Counted from the stretch's first letter, positions 14,749 to 23,982 are shown. The stretch: 33,823 nucleotides of DNA from JBMTVN01 sp046047235 (GCA_046047235.1 JBJOII010000034.1:1-33823), one strand, 5' to 3'. Numbers and translations are program-made. Notes: generated from the letters alone by a model not told the origin.

Positions 14749-16875
14749 CTACACGATCGTCACCGGACACTTCGGCACCGCATCCAGAAAGGCTTTGCCA
14801 TATCGCTTCGATAACACCCGGTTATCCAGCAGAACTACAATTCCCTTGTCCGATTGCGTCCGGATCAACCTCCCCACCCCCTGCCGAAATTTCAGGATCG
14901 CCTCAGGCAAACTGAAGTCGCCAAAGGCGTTGCCCCCTCTCGCCTCAATCGCCTCCACCCGCGCCTCAATCAAAGGATGATCCGGCACCGCAAACGGTAA
15001 CCGCGTGATAATCACGTTCGATAACGACTCCCCAGGCACATCCACCCCCTGCCAAAAACTGTCCGTGCCAAACAACACGGAATCCACATCCTCCTTAAAC
15101 CGCTCCAGCATCGTCGACCGCGGCGTCCCCGTCCCCTGCACATGACACTCCAAACCCTGCCGGTCGAAAAACGGTTGCATGATCTCGCTCACCTCATGCA
15201 TCAACCTGAAACTCGTAAACAATACAAAAGCCTTCCCGTGGGTCTGTTTCACGAAATGCTCAATCCAATGCACCAATGCATCCCGATACTCCGGCGACCT
15301 CGGATCAGGCATCTTGTTCACCACATACAACTCCATCTGGCGCTCGTAATCAAAAGGTGAACCCACCTGAAGCTGCCGGGCCTCCTCAGCCCCCACCCGA
15401 TGCGTGAAATACTCCAATCCCCGCACTCTCACCTGCCCCCTCCCACGCCCCCCCTGCACGTCCCCAGAACCCCCGTTGGTCGACAAGGTGGCACTCGTCA
15501 TCACCACCGACGTATCCACCCCAAACAACCTGTGGCGCAGAAAGTCCGCCACATCAATCGGCGCTGCATGCAGGCTCAGCTGCCGCTGAGTCTTCCCGCT
15601 CCGCTCCACCCAATACACGTGGTCCTCCAGACCCTGGCTCAAAAACTGGCTCACCGCCTCCCTCAACTCCGCCAACCTCCGGTTGCACTCCATCAACTCC
15701 TGCCCCTGCTCGCTGTCCTCACTCTGCTTGATCAACTCCGCCAACTCCTGCCGTAACCGCTGAATCGGTAAGGTCACCCGGTCCGTCACCAGATCCGGAC
15801 GGCGCACGCGAACCTCGCTCCAACTCCGCTTCCGCGCCCCATCCTCACCCTGATCACCCCCGCCCCCACCGCGCTTCGTCCCCCGCTCCCGCTGCATCGA
15901 ATCACATACCGCCTCGATCTCCCCAAACAACTGACTGGCCCCATCCAGAACCTCCGCCACCAGCTTCACTGTCGACCCCTGCATCATCCGCGCCAATAAC
16001 CCCTTCTCAGTCCTCGGATTCCACAAACGCTGCAGCGCAAAACGCAGCTGCGAATTCCCCACGCTCAAACCAATGTGACGCGAGGCCGCACTCTCCAAAT
16101 GATGCGCCTCATCAAAGACCACAAAGTCGTTCTTGAACAAAATCCCCGTGTCACTCCCCTCCCCTATCCCCCCCAACAAGGTGAAAAACAAGGTGTGGTT
16201 CAACACCAATACGTCCGACGACAATATCTTGCTGCGGGCCAACTGGAAAAAGCATGGCCCATATGCCTGCGCAAAATCCGACGAATGACCGCACAACTTC
16301 GGACTGCATATCCCCCGCTCGGAACAAACCTGGGACCACACCTTCATGTCCGGTTCAATATCCCAGTCAGACAAACTCCCATCCCGCGTCGTCTGCGCCC
16401 ACTCTGATATCCGCCGCAATTCCTCCACCTCAGGCGACGTAAACATGCTGTCCGCCTGCTGCATCGCCCGATGCAACCGCCGCCGGCATAAATAATTCTG
16501 CCGCCCCTTCAGCATCGTGTAGCTGAACTTCACCGGCAGAATCTGGGACAACATCGGCAGATCCTTCTCAATCAACTGCTCCTGCAAGTTGATGGTGTGC
16601 GTCGAGACCACCGCCTTCCGCTTGGCACCGGTCGCATGAAAAATCGACGGAATCAAATAGGCAAGACTCTTGCCCACCCCCGTCCCGGCCTCCACCGCCA
16701 AATGCTCGCCCACGGCTAAGGCCCGCGCCACCGCCACCGCCATAGCCTGCTGCTGCGGCCTAAACTCAAAGTTGCTAGCCTTGGATAAAATACCCTCCGC
16801 AGAAAATATCCGCTCAACCTCCTTCACCCAGTCCGCCCCAGCCCCCGTCACCCCCGGCTCAATCTCCGCAATCAT
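14749..16875 (-). CDS. dinG: DinG/XPD-family ATP-dependent DNA helicase
   Basis: A 708-aa superfamily 2 helicase. Walker A is AGTGVGKS (63-70), helicase Ia text is STHTINLQEQLI (91-102), the DEAH box is VFDEAHHLES (243-252), and C-terminal motifs include VMTSATLS, AFVLFTSFRLM, DSFWQGVDVPGE and FRQGVGRLIRTQSDKG (motif VI). Cysteines at 120, 174, 180, 185 and 198 lie where DinG and XPD carry a [4Fe-4S] cluster, consistent with a 5'-3' helicase acting on R-loops, D-loops or G-quadruplexes. The start at ATG 16875 is strongly fixed by AAAGGAGGTG seven bases upstream, the best Shine-Dalgarno in the window. It precedes the DUF6807 gene by 27 bp. The YoaA paralogue is an alternative name. Confidence 0.92.
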   Translation of the reverse strand: MIAEIEPGVTGAGADWVKEVERIFSAEGILSKASNFEFRPQQQAMAVAVARALAVGEHLAVEAGTGVGKSLAYLIPSIFHATGAKRKAVVSTHTINLQEQLIEKDLPMLSQILPVKFSYTMLKGRQNYLCRRRLHRAMQQADSMFTSPEVEELRRISEWAQTTRDGSLSDWDIEPDMKVWSQVCSERGICSPKLCGHSSDFAQAYGPCFFQLARSKILSSDVLVLNHTLFFTLLGGIGEGSDTGILFKNDFVVFDEAHHLESAASRHIGLSVGNSQLRFALQRLWNPRTEKGLLARMMQGSTVKLVAEVLDGASQLFGEIEAVCDSMQRERGTKRGGGGGDQGEDGARKRSWSEVRVRRPDLVTDRVTLPIQRLRQELAELIKQSEDSEQGQELMECNRRLAELREAVSQFLSQGLEDHVYWVERSGKTQRQLSLHAAPIDVADFLRHRLFGVDTSVVMTSATLSTNGGSGDVQGGRGRGQVRVRGLEYFTHRVGAEEARQLQVGSPFDYERQMELYVVNKMPDPRSPEYRDALVHWIEHFVKQTHGKAFVLFTSFRLMHEVSEIMQPFFDRQGLECHVQGTGTPRSTMLERFKEDVDSVLFGTDSFWQGVDVPGESLSNVIITRLPFAVPDHPLIEARVEAIEARGGNAFGDFSLPEAILKFRQGVGRLIRTQSDKGIVVLLDNRVLSKRYGKAFLDAVPKCPVTIV

Positions 16876-16951
16876 TGCAATACACCTCCTTTAACGAACG
16901 AAAAGTCCACCTCCCGCACAGGCCTCGCATCATCCTGCCTCCCAAATGCCC

Positions 16952-17650
16952 CTAACCCTTACCAGCCCCGCCGTTCTCCCGTCGAGCCACAACCTCCACC
17001 TCAGCACGGTTCTTCGCAATCATACCCCCCGCCAGGACCCCCCGCCAATTCACCCCCGGATACATCACCGATCTCCGACCCAAAATGCTGCCGGGATTCA
17101 ATACCGAGTTGCACCCCACATCCACCCCATCCCCGACCAAAGCCCCAAACTTCCTCAACCCCGTGTCTATCCGCCCCCCCTCATGCTCCACGGTCACGTT
17201 CGTCCCATCTAACTTCAGGTTCGATACCTTGACTCCCGCTCCCAGATGGGCCTTGTGCCCCAAAATGGAATCACCCACATAGCTGAAATGCGGCACCTGC
17301 GCCCCGTTGAATAACCACGCATTCTTCAACTCACAGGAATTCCCCACCACACAACCATCCCCAACCAATACCGAACCCCGGATGTAGGCGTTGTGCCGGA
17401 TCTGACAGTTGCGACCAATAATCGCAGGCCCCAAAATCATCACCCCATCCTCAATCACTGTCCCCTCACCCACATACACATCCTCCGCAATCCACGCCAC
17501 CCCTTTGCACTGATTGCGTAAGCCGGGCTTCAAATGCGCTTCCACATACGCCTTGATCCGCGGCAAAGCCTCCCACGCATACTCGCACCCCTCAAAAAGT
17601 CCACTGTGCTCGGTCTGGCTTAAATCAAACAAATCCGCAGGTCTCAACAT
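16952..17650 (-). CDS. Left-handed beta-helix (hexapeptide repeat) transferase, GlmU C-terminal-like
   Basis: A 232-aa protein with an N-terminal helical part (LFDLSQTEHSGLFEG, CEYAWEALPRIKAYVEAHL) and then hexapeptide repeats from about residue 58: VYVGEGTVIEDGVMILGPAI, RHNAYIRGSVLVGDGCVVGN and so on to GSILGRRSVMYPGV. This resembles the acetyltransferase half of GlmU or the C-terminal domain of sugar nucleotidyltransferases, without the pyrophosphorylase domain. Acyl or acetyl transfer to a sugar is a reasonable inference; the substrate is unknown. ATG 17650 is chosen because the frame further upstream (to 17899) is low-complexity and antisense to the sulfatase gene. It is divergent from the sulfatase across 111 bp. 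Confidence 0.82.
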   Translation of the reverse strand: MLRPADLFDLSQTEHSGLFEGCEYAWEALPRIKAYVEAHLKPGLRNQCKGVAWIAEDVYVGEGTVIEDGVMILGPAIIGRNCQIRHNAYIRGSVLVGDGCVVGNSCELKNAWLFNGAQVPHFSYVGDSILGHKAHLGAGVKVSNLKLDGTNVTVEHEGGRIDTGLRKFGALVGDGVDVGCNSVLNPGSILGRRSVMYPGVNWRGVLAGGMIAKNRAEVEVVARRENGGAGKG

Positions 17651-17761
17651 GCCCGCCAACCTAGGCCAATCCCCCAACCCGCAACAGATAATTCCTTGGC
17701 CTGCCACACCGCTGAAGCCTTGAAGCCCCCACCCCCTATCGCCTACAAATCCTCCCAACCC

Positions 17762-19273
17762 ATGAAGGCCCCACCCTACCCCCCAACCCCGCTTACCCAT
17801 CTCCTCCTCCTCACCCTGCTCAGCCTCCTCCCGCTCCAAAACCTCGCACAATCGACGGCAGCAAAACCCAACGTGGTCTTCATTCTCACCGACGACCAAC
17901 GCTGGGACGCCCTAAGCTGCACCGGTAACCCCCACCTCTCCACCCCCAATATCGACCGCCTCGCCAATGAAGGTATCCTCTTCAAAAACCACTTCTGCAC
18001 CACCTCTCTGTGCTCCCCCAGCCGCGCATCCATCCTCGGCGGCCTCTACGCCCACTCACACGGAGTCGTCAATAATTTCACCGAATACCCCGAAAACCTC
18101 CCCACTTTCCCCAGACAACTTCAAAAGTCCGGATACACCACCGCTTACTTCGGAAAATGGCACATGGGAGAAGATAACGACGATATCCGCCCCGGCTTCG
18201 ACACCTTCGTAACTCACCGCGGCCAGGGCCAATACTTCGATACAGAATTCCGGTTCAGTGGCGGCGAGCGCAAGGCCGTTCCCGGTTACTACACCACCGT
18301 CGTCACCGATATGGCCCTCGACTGGCTAAACCAGCAGGACACCAAACCCTTCCTGCTCATGATCGGCCACAAAGCCCCCCATAGCTTCTATTTCCCTGAA
18401 CCCCAGTACGAACACGCTTTCGACCACGTCCGCATCCCCTACCCCACCTCCGCCTTCAACCTCGACGATAAACCCACCTGGATCTACCAACGCCTCCAAA
18501 CCTGGCACGGCATCTACGGCCCCCTCTTCGATTGGCGCAAAAACTTCCCCGACACCTCCGCCGCAGGCATGACCGCCTTCGAAAATATGACCCGCGCCTA
18601 CTGGGGCACCATCCTCTCGGTCGACGATTCCGTCGGCCGCATCTATCAGGCCCTCCAACAATCCGGCCAGCTCGATAATACTTTGTTCATCTTCACCAGC
18701 GATAACGGCCTCCTCAACGGAGAACATGGCATGGTCGATAAACGCACAGCCCACGAACCCTCCATCCGCATCCCCCTCGTCGTGCGCTACCCCAAACTCA
18801 CCCCACCCAATCGCCCCAAAACCATCGAAGCCCAAACCCTTACCCTGGACTTCGCCCCCTCAATCCTCGATATCTGCCAGGCCCCCCCACTCCCCAAAAC
18901 CCACGGACACTCCTGGAAACAACTCGCCTCCCAAGGAGACCCCTCATGGCGTACCGCCTGGTACTACGAATATAATTACGAAAAACAATTTCCCTATACC
19001 CCCAACGTCCGCGCCATCCGCACCGACCGCTGGAAATATATCCGCTACCCCCACGGCGATGGCTCACCCGATCAACATAAGCCCGAACTCTACGACCTCC
19101 TCAATGACCCCGACGAACTCCATAACCTCGCCGCCCTCCCCGAACACACCCCACGCCTAACCGAACTGCGCAACAGCCTCGACCTGCTCATCTCACAAAC
19201 CGACGGTAAACCCGACCAAATGCCACTCGACGAAGGGATCAAAGGCGAGTTGCCCGATGAAAAAATCCGCTGA
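17762..19273 (+). CDS. Secreted Cys-type sulfatase (S1 family)
   Basis: The 503-aa protein has a signal peptide (hydrophobic LLLLTLLSLLPL, cleavage near LAQ-S at residues 28-31). The metal site opens with VFILTDDQRWD (D44, D45). The maturation motif C-x-P-S-R is LCSPSRASILGG with C84, converted to formylglycine by a sulfatase-maturing enzyme. GYTTAYFGKWHMG and FTSDNGLLNGEHG, with a metal-binding DN, are further family marks, as is the C-terminal RTDRWKYIRYP and ELYDLLNDPDELHNLA. It removes sulfate esters, most likely from a polysaccharide; the exact substrate cannot be read. TTGAAG (17720-17725) and TACAAA (17744-17749), 18 bases apart, are a weak promoter candidate. The last codons overlap a terminator for the opposite gene. 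Confidence 0.95.
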   Translation: MKAPPYPPTPLTHLLLLTLLSLLPLQNLAQSTAAKPNVVFILTDDQRWDALSCTGNPHLSTPNIDRLANEGILFKNHFCTTSLCSPSRASILGGLYAHSHGVVNNFTEYPENLPTFPRQLQKSGYTTAYFGKWHMGEDNDDIRPGFDTFVTHRGQGQYFDTEFRFSGGERKAVPGYYTTVVTDMALDWLNQQDTKPFLLMIGHKAPHSFYFPEPQYEHAFDHVRIPYPTSAFNLDDKPTWIYQRLQTWHGIYGPLFDWRKNFPDTSAAGMTAFENMTRAYWGTILSVDDSVGRIYQALQQSGQLDNTLFIFTSDNGLLNGEHGMVDKRTAHEPSIRIPLVVRYPKLTPPNRPKTIEAQTLTLDFAPSILDICQAPPLPKTHGHSWKQLASQGDPSWRTAWYYEYNYEKQFPYTPNVRAIRTDRWKYIRYPHGDGSPDQHKPELYDLLNDPDELHNLAALPEHTPRLTELRNSLDLLISQTDGKPDQMPLDEGIKGELPDEKIR

Positions 19274-19291
19274 GCGCTCGCTCAGCGGATT
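19258..19291 (-). terminator. Intrinsic terminator of the FHA gene, inside the end of the sulfatase gene
   Basis: A perfect 12-bp stem, AATCCGCTGAGC (19264-19275) with GCTCAGCGGATT (19280-19291), has a 4-base loop. On the minus strand it is followed at once by TTTTTT, the complement of an A-run within the last sulfatase codons. The sulfatase TGA stop (19271-19273) lies in the stem. On the plus strand only TTCTC follows, so plus-strand termination would be weak. Confidence 0.85.
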
Positions 19292-19325
19292 CTCAAATCC
19301 GAACTCCAGAAAAACGGCTGGCCCG

Positions 19326-19832
19326 CTACCGCATCTTGATGAAGGCCAATACCAGAGCCACCAAAATCACGAGCCCCAAGGCAACGCCAATCGCAATAAA
19401 TATCTTGTTGGTCTTGTTGTCCTTCTTGCCAAAACCCTTGGTCGAATCCACGGCACTCCGACCCGCAGTATCAAATTGATTGGCTTTGACCCCGCCCTGC
19501 GGCAGAACCATCGTCTTCTCCAACGGCTTCTGCGAGGCACCAGCCCCACCAACCTCCAAACGAATCTCAACCTGCCCCAAGCGTAGCATGTGGCCGGGCT
19601 TCAACACCGCCTCAGTCACCTGCTCACCATCAATGAAAGTGCCGTTTGTGCTGCCCAAATCCTTCACCACATAGTCGGCACCCTTCTTGAATACCTCGCA
19701 GTGGTGACTGGAAATGGAACCCTCGGCGATGGTGAACACGTTGTCCTCCACGCGACCGATGGTGACTTTCTCAGCCTTAAGCTCATGAGAAAGCCCTGTA
19801 AACCCTTCTGTAAGAACAACGAGTCTGGCCAT
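19326..19832 (-). CDS. FHA-domain protein with C-terminal membrane anchor
   Basis: The 168-aa protein has an N-terminal forkhead-associated domain (about residues 1-95) with the phosphothreonine-binding marks G26-R27, SISSHHCEV (39-47) and STNGTFIDGE (61-70). A linker follows with two short Thr-containing stretches (EKTMVLPQG at 106-114 and GRSAVDSTKGFG), then one membrane helix (about 144-165, IFIAIGVALGLVILVALVLAF) and a short basic end. FHA domains read Ser/Thr kinase marks; the linker Thr could itself be a target, which is inference. No kinase gene is nearby. It lies 80 bp downstream of carA in the same direction but has its own strong promoter and a terminator. Confidence 0.93.
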   Translation of the reverse strand: MARLVVLTEGFTGLSHELKAEKVTIGRVEDNVFTIAEGSISSHHCEVFKKGADYVVKDLGSTNGTFIDGEQVTEAVLKPGHMLRLGQVEIRLEVGGAGASQKPLEKTMVLPQGGVKANQFDTAGRSAVDSTKGFGKKDNKTNKIFIAIGVALGLVILVALVLAFIKMR

Positions 19833-19850
19833 AGGCTGGTCGGTGGAGTA

Positions 19851-19878
19851 ATTATGGTTCTCGTTCGCTTCAAGTCAA
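19851..19878 (-). promoter_or_regulatory. Promoter of the FHA gene
   Basis: On the minus strand TTGACT (19873-19878) and CATAAT (19851-19856) are 16 bases apart; each matches the sigma-70 consensus at five of six positions. The expected start near 19844 leaves a leader of about 12 bases before the ATG at 19832, with no Shine-Dalgarno. Confidence 0.65.
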
Positions 19879-19912
19879 CCGGTTTTATGCCCGGCTTCCA
19901 TGAGTCCTGCCC

Positions 19913-21073
19913 TCAATGCTTTTCAATCAATCCCCGAAATTCATCGAACAATACCGTTGAATCATGCGGCCCTGGCGAAGCCTCCGGATGATACTGCACT
20001 GAAAAAATCGGCAGCGCCCTGTGCCTCAAACCCTCAACGGTCTGGTCATTCAAATTCACCCGGTCCACCACCACCTCCGCGGGTAACGAATCCGCATCCA
20101 CCGCAAACCCATGGTTCTGCGACGTAATCTCAACCCGCCCCGAGTTCAAATCCTTCACCGGCTGATTCGCCCCACGATGCCCGAACTTTAACTTGAATGT
20201 CCTCCCCCCCAAAGCCTGAGCCAAAACCTGATGCCCCAAACAAATGCCAAACATCGGTATCCCCGACTTGGCCAACGCCGCCACGGTCGAAACCGCATAC
20301 GGTAACGCCGAGGGATCACCAGGCCCATTCGATAAAAACACACCCGCCGGCTTTAATGCCTTGACCTCTTCAGCAGTCGTCGAGGCCGGCACAACCCGCA
20401 CCTTAAAACCCTTCTGCCTCAAACGCCGCAAAATGTTGTACTTCACCCCGAAATCAAAAGCCACAATCGGAATGTCAGCTGCAGGCATCGGATCCCGCGC
20501 CAACCTCGGGTTTACCCCCTCCTCCCGCCCCTGCACCAACCTCCAACTCGCACTCTCCTCATCCGACCCGTCCCAGTCAAAGGCCTGCCGGTGGGTCACC
20601 TCCTTCACATAATCCACCCCCACCAAACCCGACCACCCCTTGGCCCTCGCAACCGCTTCATCCGGCTCCAAACCCTCGGTGCTGATCAAACCCTTCATCG
20701 CCCCATGCACCCGTAGCTTCTTGGTCAAAGCCCGCGTATCCACCCCCTGAATCCCCGGAATACCGTTCTGTTCCAGATAACTGTCCAGAGAAAGATCAGC
20801 CCTCCAACTGCTCACCACCGGCGATAATTCCCGCACCACAAAGCCCGAAACATGTGGCTGATACGACTCTATATCCTGCATGTTCACCCCGTAATTCCCA
20901 ATGTGGGGATACGTCATCGCCACAATCTGGGCCTTATACGAAGGATCAGTTAGTATCTCCTGATACCCGGTCATCGATGTGTTGAAACAAACCTCACCGC
21001 ACATCGTCGCGCAGGCTCCAAAACCTCCGCCGCGGTACACACTCCCGTCTTCCAGTGCAAGAATCGCTTTCAT
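19913..21073 (-). CDS. carA: Carbamoyl-phosphate synthase small (glutaminase) subunit
   Basis: CarA (386 aa) hydrolyses glutamine and passes ammonia to CarB for carbamoyl phosphate, the precursor of arginine and pyrimidines. The N-terminal CPSase domain shows FNTSMTGYQEILTDPSY and MTYPHIGNYGVN; the class I amidotransferase domain shows FLSNGPGDPSALPY, the nucleophile in MFGICLGHQ (C278), TSQNHGFAVD and VQYHPEASPGP (H362, E364), so the triad is complete. ATG 21073 fits the family start MKAILALEDGSVY. carB is not in the window. The 197-bp gap to aceE (21074-21270) shows no gene; minus-strand TTGCGT and TAGCAT 16 bases apart within it are a weak promoter candidate. Confidence 0.97.
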   Translation of the reverse strand: MKAILALEDGSVYRGGGFGACATMCGEVCFNTSMTGYQEILTDPSYKAQIVAMTYPHIGNYGVNMQDIESYQPHVSGFVVRELSPVVSSWRADLSLDSYLEQNGIPGIQGVDTRALTKKLRVHGAMKGLISTEGLEPDEAVARAKGWSGLVGVDYVKEVTHRQAFDWDGSDEESASWRLVQGREEGVNPRLARDPMPAADIPIVAFDFGVKYNILRRLRQKGFKVRVVPASTTAEEVKALKPAGVFLSNGPGDPSALPYAVSTVAALAKSGIPMFGICLGHQVLAQALGGRTFKLKFGHRGANQPVKDLNSGRVEITSQNHGFAVDADSLPAEVVVDRVNLNDQTVEGLRHRALPIFSVQYHPEASPGPHDSTVLFDEFRGLIEKH

Positions 21074-21270
21074 CCATCCAGGGCCGACAACTAATGGCTC
21101 GCGATGCTACCCGCCATTTCTGACAACGCAAGCGACAACCTCTCCCCACCCCAGAAAAGGGGCGGGAGATGCCAAAATAGAGGCCCCGGATCCTGCCGGC
21201 GGAATGACGCAACACCACCAGAATCCAGCCAACCTCAAAGGCCACCGCACCTCGGATCCAAATACCCGCG

Positions 21271-23982
21271 TCAAACCACCAAATCCGGCGTCACCTTCTC
21301 AGGATCCACACCCAAGTCTCGAATCGCCTTAGCCACCACTTCCTTAGCCACCTTCGCCTGCTGACTCAGGGAATACAGCACGGCAATCACCACAGACTCG
21401 GCGTCCACCTCAAAAAACCGACGCAGCCTCTGCCTCGTGTCGCTCCGACCAAAACCATCGGTCCCCAGCGTAAACAAGCCCCCGGGCACCCAGGGCGCAA
21501 TCTGGTCCGGCACGATCTTCATGTAATCACTCACCGCCACAAATACCCCGGACTCCCCACCCAAGGTCGCCTCCACATATGACTTCCGTGCCTCCTCCAG
21601 CGGATGCAGCATGTTCCACCTCCGACAACCCATGGCCTCGTTCCTCAACGCCTTGTAGCTGGTCACACTCCAAACGTCAGCCGAGACCCCATAGTCCTGA
21701 GCCAATATCTCCTGCGCCCGAAGCGCAGCCACCATCATCGGACCACTGCCCAAGATGTGCGCCTTCGCATACTTCTTCCCCTCCACGCCCACCTTGAAAC
21801 GATACATCCCCTTCAAAATGCCCTGCTCCACACCCTCAGGCATCGGCGGCATCGAGTAGTTCTCATTATACAAAGTCAGATAGTAGAAGATCTCCTCCCC
21901 GTCCTGATACATCCGACGAATCCCGTCCTGCAAAATCACCGCCAGCTCATAAGCAAAAGCAGGATCATAAGCCATCAGGTTCGGAACCGTGCTCGCCATT
22001 AACTGACTATGCCCGTCCTCATGCTGTAACCCCTCACCATTCAATGTGGTGCGCCCCGCCGTCGCTCCCATCAAAAACCCCTTCGCACGGATATCCCCAG
22101 CCAACCAAATCAAATCCCCGATCCGCTGAAAACCAAACATCGAGTAGTAAACAAAAAACGGAATCATGTTCACACCGACATTCGCATACGCCGTCCCCGC
22201 CGAAATAAACGACGACATCGACCCCGCCTCCGTTATCCCTTCCTCCAATATCTGACCGTCCTTGGCCTCGTGATAATACAGCAGCGACTTGCTGTCCACC
22301 GGCTCATAGAGCTGCCCCTTGTGAGCGTAAATCCCAATCTCACGGAACAGCGCGTCCATACCAAAAGTCCGCGCCTCGTCCGGAATAATCGGCACAATGT
22401 GCCGCCCAATGCTCTTGTCCCTCAACAAATGGCTAATCATCCGCACAACTGCCATCGTCGAGGATACCTGGCTGGCACCCGACCCCTTCAGAAAATCCTT
22501 AAATGCCGACAAGGCCGGCACTTTCAACGGTCCCGCCTTCACCTCACGCTTTGGCAAATACCCGCCCAACTCCTTCCTCCGCCCCTGCAAATACACCATC
22601 AGCTCACTGTCATCCGCCGGACGATAAAACGGCGTGTTGACGATGTCCTCGTCGCTGATCGGGATTTGAAACCGTGTCTTGAACTCCCGAAGCTCCTTCT
22701 CGTTCAGCTTCTTCTGCTGATGCGAAATGTTGCGACCCTCACCCGCTTCCCCCAGCCCGTAACCCTTGATGGTCTTCGCCAAAATCACGGTCGGCTGACC
22801 ACGATGCTCCACCGCAGCACGATACGCCGCATACACCTTCCGACTATCGTGCCCGCCACGCAACAACTTGCGAATCTGATCGTCGCTCAAGTGATTCACC
22901 AGCTTGAGCAACTCCGGATACTTCCCAAAGAAATGCTTCCGCGTGTAACTGCCCGGCTCCACAGAATACTTCTGATAGTCACCATCCACCACCTCCCCCA
23001 TCCGCTTCACCAGCAAACCCGTCGTGTCTCGCGCCAGCAAATCATCCCAGTCCGAACCCCAAATCAACTTGATCACGTTCCAACCCGCCCCACGAAACGC
23101 CGCCTCCAACTCCTGAATGATCTTACCATTGCCCCGCACCGGCCCATCCAAACGCTGCAGGTTGCAGTTCACTACCCATACCAAATTGTCCAAGTTCTCC
23201 CGCGACGCCAAAGTCAGGGCACCCAAAGTCTCCGGCTCATCCGATTCCCCATCACCCACAAAACACCACACCTTCGGGTCATCCTTCAAAAAGCCCCTCG
23301 ACTGCAAATAACGATTAAATCGTGCCTGGTAGATGGAAATGATCGGCCCCAACCCCATCGATACGGTGGGAAACTGCCAGAACCCCGGCATCAAATACGG
23401 ATGCGGATAAGACGAAAGCCCTCCCCCCTCCGCTAATTCCTGCCGGAAATGCTGCAACTGCTTCTCGCTCAGCCGCCCCTCCAAAAATGCCCGCGCATAA
23501 ATCCCCGGCGCCGCATGCCCCTGAAAAAACACCATGTCCCCCGTCCCACCATCCTCACCGCCCCGGAAGAAATGGTTGAAACCCACCTCATAAAGCGTCG
23601 CACTCGATGCAAAGGTAGAAATGTGCCCGCCAATACCCGACTCGTTGCGGTTCGCATTCACCACCATCGCCATCGCATTCCACCGCACCGTGCTCTTGAT
23701 CTTCTGCTCCAAAGCCCGGTCCCCCGGAAAAGCCGGCTGAGACTCCACCGAAATCGTGTTCACATAGGGCGTGCTCACCGGTGAAGGCAGCTTCAACCCC
23801 TGCGCGTTCAACCGCGCCACAAGCCGATGCCACGTCACCGCAGCACGGTCGCCACCGCTCTGCCTCACCATCTGCTCCATCAAAAAGGCCAGGGAATCCA
23901 ACCACTGCGCCTGTTCCCTGGGCGTATCCCCAGACGTCACCAACTGCTTCGCTTCTGTAGTTGCCGATTTCAAGTTGTCCAT
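21271..23982 (-). CDS. aceE: Pyruvate dehydrogenase E1 component, homodimeric type
   Basis: The 903-aa thiamin-diphosphate enzyme decarboxylates pyruvate and transfers the acetyl group to lipoyl-E2 in the pyruvate dehydrogenase complex. Marks include RWNAMAMVVNANR, GIGGHISTFASSATLYEVG, FQGHAAPGIYARAFLEGRL, the ThDP motif GDGESDEPETLGAL ending in NCNLQRLDGPVRGNGKI, FFGKYPELLKLV, TIKGYGLGEAGEGRNISHQQ, and IPDEARTFGMDALFREIGIY. Length is typical (about 890). ATG 23982 gives MDNLKSATTEAKQ; an open frame extends upstream but looks non-homologous. No clear Shine-Dalgarno is present. The E2 and E3 genes (aceF, lpd) are not adjacent. It is divergent from the PfkB kinase gene across 164 bp. Confidence 0.97.
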   Translation of the reverse strand: MDNLKSATTEAKQLVTSGDTPREQAQWLDSLAFLMEQMVRQSGGDRAAVTWHRLVARLNAQGLKLPSPVSTPYVNTISVESQPAFPGDRALEQKIKSTVRWNAMAMVVNANRNESGIGGHISTFASSATLYEVGFNHFFRGGEDGGTGDMVFFQGHAAPGIYARAFLEGRLSEKQLQHFRQELAEGGGLSSYPHPYLMPGFWQFPTVSMGLGPIISIYQARFNRYLQSRGFLKDDPKVWCFVGDGESDEPETLGALTLASRENLDNLVWVVNCNLQRLDGPVRGNGKIIQELEAAFRGAGWNVIKLIWGSDWDDLLARDTTGLLVKRMGEVVDGDYQKYSVEPGSYTRKHFFGKYPELLKLVNHLSDDQIRKLLRGGHDSRKVYAAYRAAVEHRGQPTVILAKTIKGYGLGEAGEGRNISHQQKKLNEKELREFKTRFQIPISDEDIVNTPFYRPADDSELMVYLQGRRKELGGYLPKREVKAGPLKVPALSAFKDFLKGSGASQVSSTMAVVRMISHLLRDKSIGRHIVPIIPDEARTFGMDALFREIGIYAHKGQLYEPVDSKSLLYYHEAKDGQILEEGITEAGSMSSFISAGTAYANVGVNMIPFFVYYSMFGFQRIGDLIWLAGDIRAKGFLMGATAGRTTLNGEGLQHEDGHSQLMASTVPNLMAYDPAFAYELAVILQDGIRRMYQDGEEIFYYLTLYNENYSMPPMPEGVEQGILKGMYRFKVGVEGKKYAKAHILGSGPMMVAALRAQEILAQDYGVSADVWSVTSYKALRNEAMGCRRWNMLHPLEEARKSYVEATLGGESGVFVAVSDYMKIVPDQIAPWVPGGLFTLGTDGFGRSDTRQRLRRFFEVDAESVVIAVLYSLSQQAKVAKEVVAKAIRDLGVDPEKVTPDLVV

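Noticed and set aside
17651..17899. N-terminal extension of the beta-helix transferase to 17899
   Set aside because: It is Gly/Glu low-complexity text, antisense to the sulfatase signal peptide region, and ATG 17650 matches the family start.
22270..23436. A 388-codon plus-strand frame inside aceE, and similar long frames inside rho, dinG and pckG
   Set aside because: They are Pro/Arg/His/Leu-rich without motifs and lie fully inside well-conserved genes on the other strand. They result from strand composition.
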